Both the position numbers and the translations under genes were made by a program. From NCBI GenBank assembly GCA_938014245.1, contig CALLSD010000009.1, forward strand, positions 1-8,330: a DNA stretch of 8,330 nucleotides. Reading direction: 5' to 3'. The first letter of the stretch is position 1. Every line of letters begins with the position of its first letter. The stretch is from an uncultured Actinomyces sp. (lineage in GTDB: Bacteria > Actinomycetota > Actinomycetes > Actinomycetales > Actinomycetaceae). A model generated the notes under the pieces. The model was given only the letters and a program-made list of their open reading frames with translations, had not been told where the DNA came from and did not search any database. Positions 1 to 6,501 of this stretch are shown here, one piece after another.

Positions 1-74
1 AAAAGATTTCCAAGTGCCGCAAAACCTAAAGCAACACCACAAATAGCAACGGGAATTTTTTGGACATAGTTCAT
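1..74 (-). CDS. TehA/TDT-family transporter, N-terminal fragment (runs off the left edge)
   Basis: Read on the minus strand from the ATG at 74-72, the frame stays open to the window edge and gives 24 residues. They begin MNYVQKIPVAICG and continue with ALGFAALGN. This matches the first membrane helix of the tellurite-resistance/dicarboxylate transporter (TDT, TehA/SLAC1-fold) family, whose proteins typically start with a short basic stretch, a K-I-P motif and a Gly/Ala-rich helix ending in ALGN. Family members are integral membrane channels or transporters for anions, C4-dicarboxylates, sulfite or tellurite-linked phenotypes; the substrate cannot be told from this piece. A purine-rich AGAAG lies about 7 nt upstream of the ATG. 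Codons favour A/T in third position (about 5 of 24 end in G/C), unlike the genes from 749 to 8016. The gene is divergent from the central operon and probably functionally unrelated. Confidence 0.75.
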   Translation of the reverse strand, partial: MNYVQKIPVAICGVALGFAALGNL

Positions 75-190
75 AAGGATTCTTCTATCTGTTTAGAAAT
101 CTTTTTTTATTTCTTTCAATAATAGATATTTTTTCATGGAAGCTAACTCAGTAGCAGATATATATCTATGCGTTGTAGTAATTAGCAAAC

Positions 191-237
191 AAAAAAACCC
201 GCCTGGCTTCTGCTTCCGAGCATGTACACTGGCGGGT
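191..237 (-). terminator. Rho-independent terminator, minus strand
   Basis: The arms at 197-203 (ACCCGCC) and 231-237 (GGCGGGT) pair over 7 bp with a 27-nt loop. On the minus strand the stem runs straight into seven or so U residues (A-run at 191-197 on the plus strand). It would stop transcripts coming leftward out of 238-650 before they reach the TehA-like gene. The loop is long for a simple terminator. No protein gene supported by the sequence feeds into it, so it may end a small RNA, a relic gene, or act as an attenuator in a long leader of the TehA-like gene. Confidence 0.6.
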
Positions 238-650
238 CTTCCTTATGCGATGTGCCTGCAATCTGCCCTGCCCCGAGCTCGAAGGCTAAGGGCGACCGCA
301 TGGGCCGACCTCCCGTCGAGACGATCGGCGTGGTGGCAGAGCGACCCTCTCAATCCGAAACCAAACGCAACACCACAGCGAACGCCGAGGCCTCCACACG
401 CCCCGACTATCGAATCGAACCCGATGCGCCACTCGAGTCTCCGAATGTCGCATCGAAAGGATGGCTGCCCTTTTGCCGCCATGAAATCCGGAAATTTAGA
501 TTCACGGCGAAATTGGAGATCATGCGTCAAAGGCATACCCTACGTCGTCGTTCTTCACCCTCATAGAGCGAAGACGGTCTCCCCGTCTATGGGCCCGCCT
601 TCGGGCATAGCACGACTCAAATCGCAGTGATCGGCCTCCTCTCGACTGCG
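238..650. other. GC-rich intergenic stretch without a convincing gene
   Basis: About 410 bp of roughly 60% GC lies between the leftward terminator and the regulator promoter. Open frames exist on both strands (for example 222-566 plus and 243-536 minus). None has a good ribosome-binding site, the third-position GC bias of the neighbouring genes, or a recognisable motif. Structure is visible: a hairpin at 572-588 (AGACGG/CCGTCT, 5-nt loop) and another at 593-606 (GCCCG-CCTT-CGGGC). Segments 562-567 and 586-591 can also pair as an alternative outer stem. On the minus strand an AGGAGG sits at about 636-641 but leads only to very short frames. It may be a decayed gene, a non-coding RNA ending at the terminator at 191, or an intergenic repeat. 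I did not recognise RNase P RNA, tmRNA or tRNA signatures. Confidence 0.4.
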
Positions 651-656
651 TTATCG

Positions 657-685
657 TTGACATCAAAGTTAGATAAGGTTAATAT
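657..685 (+). promoter_or_regulatory. Sigma70-type promoter for the TetR-family gene
   Basis: A perfect -35 hexamer TTGACA (657-662) is followed after exactly 17 nt by TAATAT (680-685), a 4-of-6 match to the -10 consensus. Transcription would start near 692, about 55 nt before the TTG start at 749. The local sequence is AT-rich, unlike the DNA on either side. The -10 box lies inside an inverted repeat (679-711), consistent with repression at this site. Confidence 0.6.
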
Positions 686-711
686 TGGACCGACATTCGT
701 TCTGATATTAA
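679..711. promoter_or_regulatory. Dyad overlapping the -10 box, candidate autoregulatory operator
   Basis: TTAATAT (679-685) and ATATTAA (705-711) form a 7-bp inverted repeat with a 19-nt spacer. Within the spacer, 687-703 (GGACCGAC-A-TTCGTTCT) resembles the perfect palindrome at 1454-1471 (core GGAACGAATTCGTTCC). The right arm TTCGTTC is identical; the left arm differs at two positions and there is one extra central base. A repressor bound here would cover the -10 box and start site. This points to TetR autoregulation, but the resemblance is partial. Confidence 0.4.
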
Positions 712-738
712 AAACCCATCGGTATGGGACAAGGAATC

Positions 739-742
739 GGAG
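739..742 (+). promoter_or_regulatory. Ribosome-binding site that decides the TTG start of the regulator
   Basis: GGAG at 739-742 lies 6 nt before the TTG at 749-751. An upstream ATG at 724 is in a different frame and lacks a good ribosome-binding site, so the TTG is the best start for the TetR frame. Confidence 0.5.
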
Positions 743-748
743 CATTGC

Positions 749-1351
749 TTGAGAAAGAACAGCAAAAAACCTGCAGAGCGACGCAAGGAGCTCGTGGATG
801 CGGCAGCGAGGCTCTTCGCGGAGAAGGGCTACGAGAGTACATCGGTGCGCGACATCCTGGATGCCGTGAACGGCGCTCCTGGCATGTTCTACTACTACTT
901 CAAGTCGAAGCAGGACGTCTACGTGGCCGTCATGGAGGACTTCATCTCGGAGCGCATGGACCGCAAGTGCGCAGTCATGGAGGACGAGGGCCGGCCGTTC
1001 GACGAAAGAATCGCCGCTCTACGCAGTCTCGTAACGGATGACGTCAACGAATATGTCCACTCCTTCGACCCCGAGCCGGGTGAGTCAGTTCCCGACGCCT
1101 CTTACAAACTCTGGGACATGGTCCAGATGATCGATCGTATGGCAGGCCCCTACACCAAGCTCATGCTGGAAGGGATACAGACAGGCAAGCTCAAGAACCG
1201 TCTCGGCGTAAACGAGAGCAATGCGCAGGCCTGCGCGCTGTTCATGCTGTACGGGCTCTGGGGCGTCATGTACGACGGGCGTTTTGCACCAGAGTGTGAG
1301 CAGCGTTCTCCTCAGGAGGCATTCGAGATAGCGCAGAAGCTGTTTTATTGA
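749..1351 (+). CDS. TetR/AcrR-family transcriptional regulator
   Basis: The 200-residue product has the normal TetR length and layout. Residues 12-26 form helix 1 (ELVDAAARLFAEKGY follows a basic RRK). Residues 31-50 hold the helix-turn-helix, with TSVRDILDAV then GAPGMFYYYFKSKQDVY, the classic recognition-helix and Y-x-F-K-S-K signature. Residues 60-200 are a helical ligand-binding and dimerisation domain without a substrate-specific motif I can name. TetR proteins usually bind palindromic operators as dimers and release DNA on ligand binding. Translation starts at a TTG with GGAG 6 nt upstream; no in-frame ATG gives the full DNA-binding domain. The gene reads in the same direction as the transporter operon and is separated from it by 145 nt holding two hairpins and an 18-bp palindrome, so it is probably the local repressor of both itself and the operon. 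The effector is unknown. Confidence 0.92.
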   Translation: MRKNSKKPAERRKELVDAAARLFAEKGYESTSVRDILDAVNGAPGMFYYYFKSKQDVYVAVMEDFISERMDRKCAVMEDEGRPFDERIAALRSLVTDDVNEYVHSFDPEPGESVPDASYKLWDMVQMIDRMAGPYTKLMLEGIQTGKLKNRLGVNESNAQACALFMLYGLWGVMYDGRFAPECEQRSPQEAFEIAQKLFY

Positions 1352-1370
1352 TGTAGGCAGGTTGCAAAAT

Positions 1371-1387
1371 CGCCGCTCTGAGCGGCG
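1371..1387. other. Near-perfect GC palindrome/hairpin after the regulator gene
   Basis: CGCCGCTC and GAGCGGCG flank a single T (8-bp arms as DNA; a 7-bp stem with a CTG loop as RNA). No U-run follows on the plus strand. On the minus strand it is followed by ATTTTG, a poor terminator tail. It lies 19 nt after the regulator stop codon and 16 nt before a second, longer hairpin. Possible roles are 3'-end protection, weak termination, or protein binding. Confidence 0.45.
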
Positions 1388-1403
1388 TGCAGGAATGGAC
1401 TGA

Positions 1404-1435
1404 TGACGGGAGCATCCAAATGGATGCTCCCGTCA
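1404..1435 (+). terminator. Strong hairpin between regulator and transporter operon (terminator-like, weak U-tract)
   Basis: TGACGGGAGCATCC (1404-1417) pairs perfectly with GGATGCTCCCGTCA (1422-1435), a 14-bp stem with an AAAT loop. The downstream sequence GTGCATTT has only three consecutive U residues, so it is not a textbook intrinsic terminator. It probably reduces read-through from the regulator gene into the ABC operon. The operon would then need its own promoter downstream or within the hairpin region; I see no convincing -35/-10 pair there. Confidence 0.45.
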
Positions 1436-1453
1436 GTGCATTTAAGAGAAAAA

Positions 1454-1471
1454 CGGAACGAATTCGTTCCG
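1454..1471. promoter_or_regulatory. Perfect 18-bp palindrome, candidate TetR-family operator
   Basis: CGGAACGAATTCGTTCCG is identical to its own reverse complement. It sits 9 bp upstream of the AAAGGAG ribosome-binding site of the first transporter gene. Length, symmetry and position fit operators of TetR-family dimers. The related imperfect site at 687-703 in the regulator's own promoter strengthens the link to the local TetR protein. As RNA the palindrome could only form a strained hairpin, so a DNA role is more likely. Confidence 0.6.
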
Positions 1472-1496
1472 ATAGCAGTGAAAGGAGCACGGGTCC

Positions 1497-3341
1497 ATGG
1501 AGGACGAGACAGACCTGGAAGACCCAGGTAAAAACTTGAAAAAGAAGCAGGGCATGGCCAGGCTGCTGGCCCTCTCTGAGCGAGGGAAGGGGCTTCTCGT
1601 GTGCGGCATTACGCTCGGCTGTATCGGGTCGGTGCTGCAGCTCGTGCCCTATCTAGCCTCATGGCGGGTCATAACCTCTCTAATGTCAGGTGTAGCATCT
1701 GGCTCGGCCCCCGAGGCGGGCTCCATGCTATGGTGGGGAGCCGTCGGCCTCGCGGGGCTTCTGTCTGGAACTGCAGCCTCCTGGATCGCTGGAATCGCCG
1801 CGCATGCGCACGCCTACCGCACGGTCTGCGACATACGCATCGCGGTCGCAGAGCATGTGGGACGCCTCCCGATGGGCTACCTCGACTCCTCGTCCATAGG
1901 GCAGGTCGAGCAGGTAATGGATGCGGATGTCGAGCAGGTCGAGGCATTCCTCGCCCACCAGGTGCCCGACCTCGCGAGCGCTCTCGCCACGCTCATCGTC
2001 CTCTTCGTCCTGATGTTCGCCGCGAATGTCTGGCTTGCCTTGGCCTGCCTTGCGCCAATTGTCATTGGAATCGCCTGTCAGCTGCAGGCGATGGCCAAGG
2101 TCATGAAGACGGGCGCGATCAAGAAGAACTTCGATGTCCTTGAACGAATCAACTCGTCGGCGATCCAGTACGTCGAGGGGATGCCCGCCATCAAAGCGTT
2201 CGGCCAGACCACGGCGTCCTTTCGCGGCTTCAAGGACGACACCGAGGCCTACCGGGACTTCACTGTAGGCATGACCGACCAGATCCGCCCGGGCTACGTG
2301 CGTTTCCGCGTCTTCACGCTTTCGGTCGCGACTTTCGCAGCCCCAGTTGCGATAGCGCTGTTCCTCGGCAACCCCTCGGACGTCGCGCTCGCAGCCGTCT
2401 GCGTCTTCGCCCTCGTGGTCGGTCCCGCCGCCTCCTCGCCAGTACTCAAATTGCGCATGTTCGCCGAGAGCGTGAACACGGTCAACGAGGCGGTTGGGCG
2501 TGTGTGCGCAGTGCTTGATCTGGAGCCGCAAGGACAGGTTTCGCAGGATGTCCGGGCGACTCCCCAAGATGCGGGCATTGCATTCGACCATGTGACCTTC
2601 TCCTATCCAGGTGCCGAGAATCCCGCGGTAGATGGGGTGTCGTTCGCTGTAGAGCCCGGCAGCACTTGTGCCATCGTGGGTCCTTCGGGCGCCGGTAAGT
2701 CCACAATCGCCGAGCTAGTCGGCCGCTTCTGGGATGTGGATGAGGGAATGGTCCGCATAGGGGGAGTCGATGTGCGCGAGCTGGGGACCGATGCGCTCAT
2801 GGACATCGTTGCCTTCGTTTTCCAGGACAGCTTCCTATTTGCAGGAACCATCCGGGATAACATCGCCATGGGACTGCCCAGCGCGACCGAGGATCAAATA
2901 GCCGCAGCGGCTTCGGCGGCCCAGTGCGACGAATTCCTCACGCGGCTACCGAAGGGAATCGACACCGTCGTCGGCGCAGGTGGTGTCCGCCTGTCGGGAG
3001 GTGAGCGGCAGCGCGTGGCTATAGCGCGGGCAATCCTCAAAAGCGCCCCTATCCTCATCCTCGACGAGGCCAGTTCCTTCGCTGACGCACAGACGCAGTT
3101 CTCGATCCACCGCGCTCTGGCGGAGCTGACGAGAGGCAAAACGGTTCTGACAATCGCCCACAGACTTGAGACCGTACAGTCGGCGAACCAGATTATCGTG
3201 ATGGATAAGGGCCGGATTGTGCAACGGGGCAGACACGACGAGCTCATAGGGGTCGATGGGCCCTATGCAGATATGTGGGTCTCCGGCGACAGAGCCGCCG
3301 ACTGGAAGCTTGGCACAGAGAAAGCTGAGGTGTCGCTATGA
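1497..3341 (+). CDS. Half-size ABC transporter, TMD-NBD (type IV exporter fold, YbtPQ/IrtAB/SiaD-like), first subunit
   Basis: The 614-residue protein has an acidic then lysine-rich N-terminus and a six-helix membrane domain (about residues 30-320, hydrophobic segments near 33-56, 79-102, 160-198 and 275-312). A full ATPase domain follows (about 360-600): Walker A GPSGAGKST 395-403, Q-loop Q443, signature LSGGE 499-503, Walker B ending in D523-E524, switch H555. Two positions are unusual. The stretch before the signature is VGAGG where the partner has IGEGG, so the X-loop glutamate is Ala494. The D-loop is SFAD instead of SALD, which I recall as typical of siderophore-importing YbtP/IrtA-like proteins. 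Start ATG 1497 has AAAGGAG 9 nt upstream. It overlaps the next gene by 4 nt and should form a heterodimer with that product in the cytoplasmic membrane. Direction of transport cannot be read from the fold; the ECF neighbours favour import. Confidence 0.85.
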   Translation: MEDETDLEDPGKNLKKKQGMARLLALSERGKGLLVCGITLGCIGSVLQLVPYLASWRVITSLMSGVASGSAPEAGSMLWWGAVGLAGLLSGTAASWIAGIAAHAHAYRTVCDIRIAVAEHVGRLPMGYLDSSSIGQVEQVMDADVEQVEAFLAHQVPDLASALATLIVLFVLMFAANVWLALACLAPIVIGIACQLQAMAKVMKTGAIKKNFDVLERINSSAIQYVEGMPAIKAFGQTTASFRGFKDDTEAYRDFTVGMTDQIRPGYVRFRVFTLSVATFAAPVAIALFLGNPSDVALAAVCVFALVVGPAASSPVLKLRMFAESVNTVNEAVGRVCAVLDLEPQGQVSQDVRATPQDAGIAFDHVTFSYPGAENPAVDGVSFAVEPGSTCAIVGPSGAGKSTIAELVGRFWDVDEGMVRIGGVDVRELGTDALMDIVAFVFQDSFLFAGTIRDNIAMGLPSATEDQIAAAASAAQCDEFLTRLPKGIDTVVGAGGVRLSGGERQRVAIARAILKSAPILILDEASSFADAQTQFSIHRALAELTRGKTVLTIAHRLETVQSANQIIVMDKGRIVQRGRHDELIGVDGPYADMWVSGDRAADWKLGTEKAEVSL

Positions 3342-5101
3342 GAGGCATTATCGAAGCAATAACCTGTGGAGAACCGAGGCGCATAGCCAGACCCGCATTC
3401 TGGAACACCATTGCCCAGCTCGTATGGTTTCTACCCTTCATCTGTCTGGTGCTGATTGTCGACTGCATGTTTGGCTTCTATGCCACAGGCGGACTGAGCA
3501 ACGCCGAACTCTGGCTCGCGTGGGCTGGCATGGCCGCCTGCTTCGTCCTTGCCCTCGCGGTCGAGAACATCGCATGCAAGGTGACTTTCCGTAGCGGCTA
3601 CGCTGTCGGCGCTGAGGGTCGCACAAGCCTGGCCGAGCATATCCGCAAGCTGCCCCTAGGAAAACTCGAGGGAAAGGGTGCTGGCGGCATCGCTACGACG
3701 ATGATGAACGACTTCTCGCTCGTTGAGACGGGCATGACGCACCTGCTCGCCCAGGCCATCAGCGCCGGTGTCGTGGCGCTCGTCACGACGGGGGCGCTCT
3801 GTCTGCTCGACTGGCGCATGGGCCTCGCCCTCTTCGTTGGACTGCCCCTGTCTCTCGCCATCATCGCCGTTGCACAGGGCTTGCAGAACCGCGCGGAAAA
3901 GCGCCTTGCCGCAACGAGAATGGAGCAGACAACCCGAATCCAGGAGTATCTGAGAGGCATGCGCGCCATCAAGGCCCATCACCTGCAGGGCGCGAGCTTC
4001 ACGACCCTCGCCAAGGCATGTGAGGACTACCGAAATGCCTGCATGGCAAACGAGAGCGCGGCTGGCTCGCTCGGCGCGGTGTCGGAGGCAATTCTACGCA
4101 GCGGTCTGGCATGCATGACCCTCGCCGGCGTCTACCTGCTGGCCGGCGGCTCCCTCGACCCCACGGGGTTCTCCCTCTTCCTCCTCGTCGGCACGCGAGC
4201 TTTCGAGCCTCTTGCCGTGGCCCTCACGAGCTGGCCCGAATTGCAGCGCTGCGCGGCGGCGGGCCGCCGGATTATGTCCCTCTTGGGCGAGCCGGAGATG
4301 CCCGGCGAGTCCGATGCCCCCGAGGAGTGCAGCATCTCCTTTGACCACGTGTCGTTCGGCTACGACGATAACGAGGTGCTTCACAACGTGAGCCTGGACA
4401 TAAGGACTGGGGAGCTGACAGCACTTGTCGGACCCTCTGGCTCAGGCAAAAGCACGATTCTGAGGCTTGCCGCGCGTTTTTGGGACCCGCAAGCAGGGCA
4501 CGTGCTGCTCGGTGGGCTCGACGAGCGCTCCATAAACCCGGAGCACCTGCTCAGTCGGGTGTCGATCGTCTTTCAGGATGTCTACCTGTTTCAGGATACG
4601 ATTGAGGCCAACATCCGCTACGGGCGCGCGAATGCAACGCACGAGGAGGTCGTTCAGGCGGCCAAGGCGGCACGCTGCCACGACTTCATAATGGAACTGC
4701 CCAATGGCTACGATACCGTTATCGGTGAGGGCGGCTCGACTCTTTCAGGCGGTGAACGCCAGCGTATCTCCATCGCCCGCGCCCTACTCAAAGACGCGCC
4801 TATCGTCCTTCTGGACGAGGCGACAAGCGCACTCGATTCGGAGAACGAGGCCGAGGTGCAGGCGGCTATGGGCACGCTCGCACAGGGCAGGACTGTTGTC
4901 GCCATCGCGCACCGGCTGCGCACGGTGACGCGCGCCGACACCATATATGTGATCGACAGCGGTCGCGTCGCGGAGAGCGGCACCCACGAGTCGCTGCTTG
5001 CCAAGGGAGGGACCTACGCGAAACTGTGGGGACTCCAGACAGATCTTGACGCCTGGCGCGCAAAGCACCCGTACGGCAACGGCGACACGCCCGCACGATG
5101 A
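3338..5101 (+). CDS. Half-size ABC transporter, TMD-NBD, second subunit of the heterodimer
   Basis: The 587-residue protein starts at an ATG that shares ATGA with the stop of the preceding gene, implying coupled translation and equal dosage. The membrane domain (about residues 22-310) has hydrophobic segments near 25-47, 58-80, 135-155, 158-180 and 252-290. The ATPase domain (about 330-570) is fully canonical: Walker A GPSGSGKST 365-373, Q413, X-loop IGEGG, signature LSGGE 469-473, Walker B ending in D493-E494, D-loop SALD 497-500, switch H525. It therefore retains residues that are altered in its partner, the usual pattern of an asymmetric ABC heterodimer. By context it forms the transporter with the upstream gene product, resembling YbtPQ/IrtAB siderophore importers and the SiaDE pair. 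Multidrug-type export is the alternative. Confidence 0.86.
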   Translation: MRGIIEAITCGEPRRIARPAFWNTIAQLVWFLPFICLVLIVDCMFGFYATGGLSNAELWLAWAGMAACFVLALAVENIACKVTFRSGYAVGAEGRTSLAEHIRKLPLGKLEGKGAGGIATTMMNDFSLVETGMTHLLAQAISAGVVALVTTGALCLLDWRMGLALFVGLPLSLAIIAVAQGLQNRAEKRLAATRMEQTTRIQEYLRGMRAIKAHHLQGASFTTLAKACEDYRNACMANESAAGSLGAVSEAILRSGLACMTLAGVYLLAGGSLDPTGFSLFLLVGTRAFEPLAVALTSWPELQRCAAAGRRIMSLLGEPEMPGESDAPEECSISFDHVSFGYDDNEVLHNVSLDIRTGELTALVGPSGSGKSTILRLAARFWDPQAGHVLLGGLDERSINPEHLLSRVSIVFQDVYLFQDTIEANIRYGRANATHEEVVQAAKAARCHDFIMELPNGYDTVIGEGGSTLSGGERQRISIARALLKDAPIVLLDEATSALDSENEAEVQAAMGTLAQGRTVVAIAHRLRTVTRADTIYVIDSGRVAESGTHESLLAKGGTYAKLWGLQTDLDAWRAKHPYGNGDTPAR

Positions 5102-5139
5102 CATCCTCCGAAGACAACGGCGTTCATCAACCACAAGAG

Positions 5140-5145
5140 AAAGGA
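5140..5145 (+). promoter_or_regulatory. Ribosome-binding site that decides the ECF S-component start
   Basis: AAAGGA lies 6 nt before the ATG at 5152. An in-frame ATG at 5098 overlaps the previous stop codon (ATGA) but would add 18 polar residues without membrane character. The start at 5152 gives the normal length for the family, so it is preferred. Confidence 0.6.
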
Positions 5146-5151
5146 AACATC

Positions 5152-5748
5152 ATGGAACCACAAAAGAAGAGTACATCCTCGAGGGCTGCTATTTCCGCAG
5201 GCGTGTTCATTGCGCTCTACCTGGCCGTCTACGTCATCATCGGGATCGTGTGCATGCCGGTGCCGATTCTGTTTCTGCTCATGCCCGCCCTCGTCGCCCT
5301 ACTTGCGGCACCCATCTTCCACATAATGCTCGCCAGGTCACCCTCGGGCGTGCCCATCTTCATCGCCGCTGTCCTTCCGAGCTTCGTCCTCATCGCCTCG
5401 GGACACATCCCCATCGCACCTGCTGTCTCGGTCCCTGCGGGCATCGTTGCGGTACTCATCGCACGTGCTGGAAAATATCGCAGCTTCGCATGGAACGCCG
5501 CAAGCCACGCCGTCTTCTCCTGGAACCTGCTCGGAGGCTTCGTGCCCATCTGGTTCATGCGCGACTACTTCTTCCAAGACATCCTTGAGCGGGGTATGAG
5601 CTCAAGCTTCTGCGAGACGCTCTATGCGCTCACGCCCGACTGGGTGCTTCCGGCCATGATGGTCGCCATCGTCATCTGCTCGATATTGGGCTCGCTGATC
5701 GCGCGCAAACTGCTCGCAGCCAAGCTCGGACGGGCAGGAATCCTGTGA
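5152..5748 (+). CDS. ECF transporter S component, MptD/Trep_Strep-like
   Basis: The 198-residue protein is very hydrophobic, with a short basic N-terminus and about six membrane segments (near residues 12-34, 38-60, 66-84, 88-106, 115-135 and 163-187). Length, topology and position immediately before T- and ATPase-component genes identify it as the substrate-binding S subunit of an energy-coupling-factor importer. The general sequence character matches the MptD/Trep_Strep family (TIGR02185-type). I place it there from memory of the family and its context, not from an alignment. Members are often encoded beside paired ABC exporter-fold genes, and haem or iron-chelate uptake has been proposed or shown for related streptococcal and lactobacillal loci. 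The substrate here is unproven. The gene is 50 nt after the second ABC gene and overlaps the T-component gene by 4 nt (GTGA). A longer form from 5098 is possible. Confidence 0.75.
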   Translation: MEPQKKSTSSRAAISAGVFIALYLAVYVIIGIVCMPVPILFLLMPALVALLAAPIFHIMLARSPSGVPIFIAAVLPSFVLIASGHIPIAPAVSVPAGIVAVLIARAGKYRSFAWNAASHAVFSWNLLGGFVPIWFMRDYFFQDILERGMSSSFCETLYALTPDWVLPAMMVAIVICSILGSLIARKLLAAKLGRAGIL

Positions 5749-6497
5749 ACCCCCTCGAAAAGCTATATACGGAGCAGGGTCACAACGGAGGCATTGTCTT
5801 CGACCCTCGAACGAAGGCGACCCTGCTCGTCCTGCTCGACATAGCCGTCTTCCTCGGCCGCTCACTGCCCTACGAGGCCGCTATCTTTTTGGTTTGCGTC
5901 CTGATTGTGGCAGTCGGCGGCATGGCCAGCACCGCCCTGCGCTACTGCGCGGTCTTTTCCCTGCTCGTTGCCGTCCAACAGCTGATCGGTCCCATGGTGG
6001 GCCAAAGCGCCGTGCTTTCCCTCGTGCAATTCCTGGCAGTGGCGGTCCGCAAGGTCCTGCCATGCCTGCTTGTGGCCTACTGGGCCGTGGGGACAACCGG
6101 CGTTAGCGAGTTCTCGGCCGCCCTGTGGGGAAGCGGGGTGCCGAAGAGCGCCATAATCACAACGTCGGTGGCCTTCAGGTGCTTCCCGACTATTAGCGAG
6201 GAGTGGCGCGCCATAAGGTCCGCCATGAAGATGAGGGGTATCGGAACGGGCCTCTCATCCTGGCTGTTCCATCCCATCCAGACGATAGCCCACATCTATG
6301 TGCCGCTTTTCGCCTCCGTGATCTCTATAAGTGACGAACTCGCGGCTGCGGCTCTCTGCCGCGGCATGGACGATCCGGCACCTCACACCTGCCTGGCACA
6401 GATTGGGTTGCGCGCCCAGGACTGGCTGGCTCTGGCGATCGTAACTGCGGGAACGGCCGCGGCGGCGGCGTTCGCCATTGCCGGAAAGGGGCTCTGA
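5745..6497 (+). CDS. ECF transporter T component (EcfT)
   Basis: The 250-residue membrane protein starts at GTG, with AGGA 5 nt upstream and a 4-nt overlap with the S-component stop. The DPRTK motif at residues 20-24 is the typical EcfT N-terminal element before the first helix. Hydrophobic segments follow at about 25-38, 43-58, 65-85, 88-118 and 226-247. The cytoplasmic coupling region contains the two hallmark x-R-G motifs, MRG at 163-165 and CRG at 205-207. These lie at the ends of the coupling helices that seat in the ATPase dimer. The protein scaffolds the S component on the ATPase encoded next. Because S, T and A genes are adjacent, this is a dedicated (group I) ECF module and need not share a housekeeping EcfT. 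Confidence 0.88.
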   Translation: MNPLEKLYTEQGHNGGIVFDPRTKATLLVLLDIAVFLGRSLPYEAAIFLVCVLIVAVGGMASTALRYCAVFSLLVAVQQLIGPMVGQSAVLSLVQFLAVAVRKVLPCLLVAYWAVGTTGVSEFSAALWGSGVPKSAIITTSVAFRCFPTISEEWRAIRSAMKMRGIGTGLSSWLFHPIQTIAHIYVPLFASVISISDELAAAALCRGMDDPAPHTCLAQIGLRAQDWLALAIVTAGTAAAAAFAIAGKGL

Positions 6498-6501
6498 AAC
6501 G

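Noticed and set aside
93..137. Minus-strand 14-codon frame (MKKYLLLKEIKKDF) upstream of the TehA-like gene, as a leader peptide
   Set aside because: No Shine-Dalgarno precedes its ATG, and short frames of this composition arise easily in AT-rich DNA.
156..167. AGATATATATCT 12-bp palindrome upstream of the TehA-like gene
   Set aside because: It is a simple alternating AT run in AT-rich DNA; it could be part of that gene's promoter but there is no further support.
191..250. Cobalamin-riboswitch end on the minus strand (GCCAGTGT and AAGCCAGG strings beside a terminator)
   Set aside because: The diagnostic central boxes of the B12 aptamer were not found upstream, so the resemblance is limited to short strings; a covariance-model scan would settle it.
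238..650. RNase P RNA or tmRNA in the GC-rich intergenic stretch
   Set aside because: The length would suit, but the conserved RNase P core (GAAAGTCC-type) and the tmRNA ends and tag frame are absent.
724..1041. Plus-strand frame from ATG 724 overlapping the regulator gene
   Set aside because: It lacks a good ribosome-binding site, and its product shows no TetR or other motif, whereas the shifted frame from TTG 749 is a complete TetR protein.
1728..2591. Long minus-strand open frame (287 codons) opposite the first ABC gene
   Set aside because: It is antisense to a gene with full ABC motifs, has no family motif of its own, and such shadows are common opposite GC-rich coding DNA.
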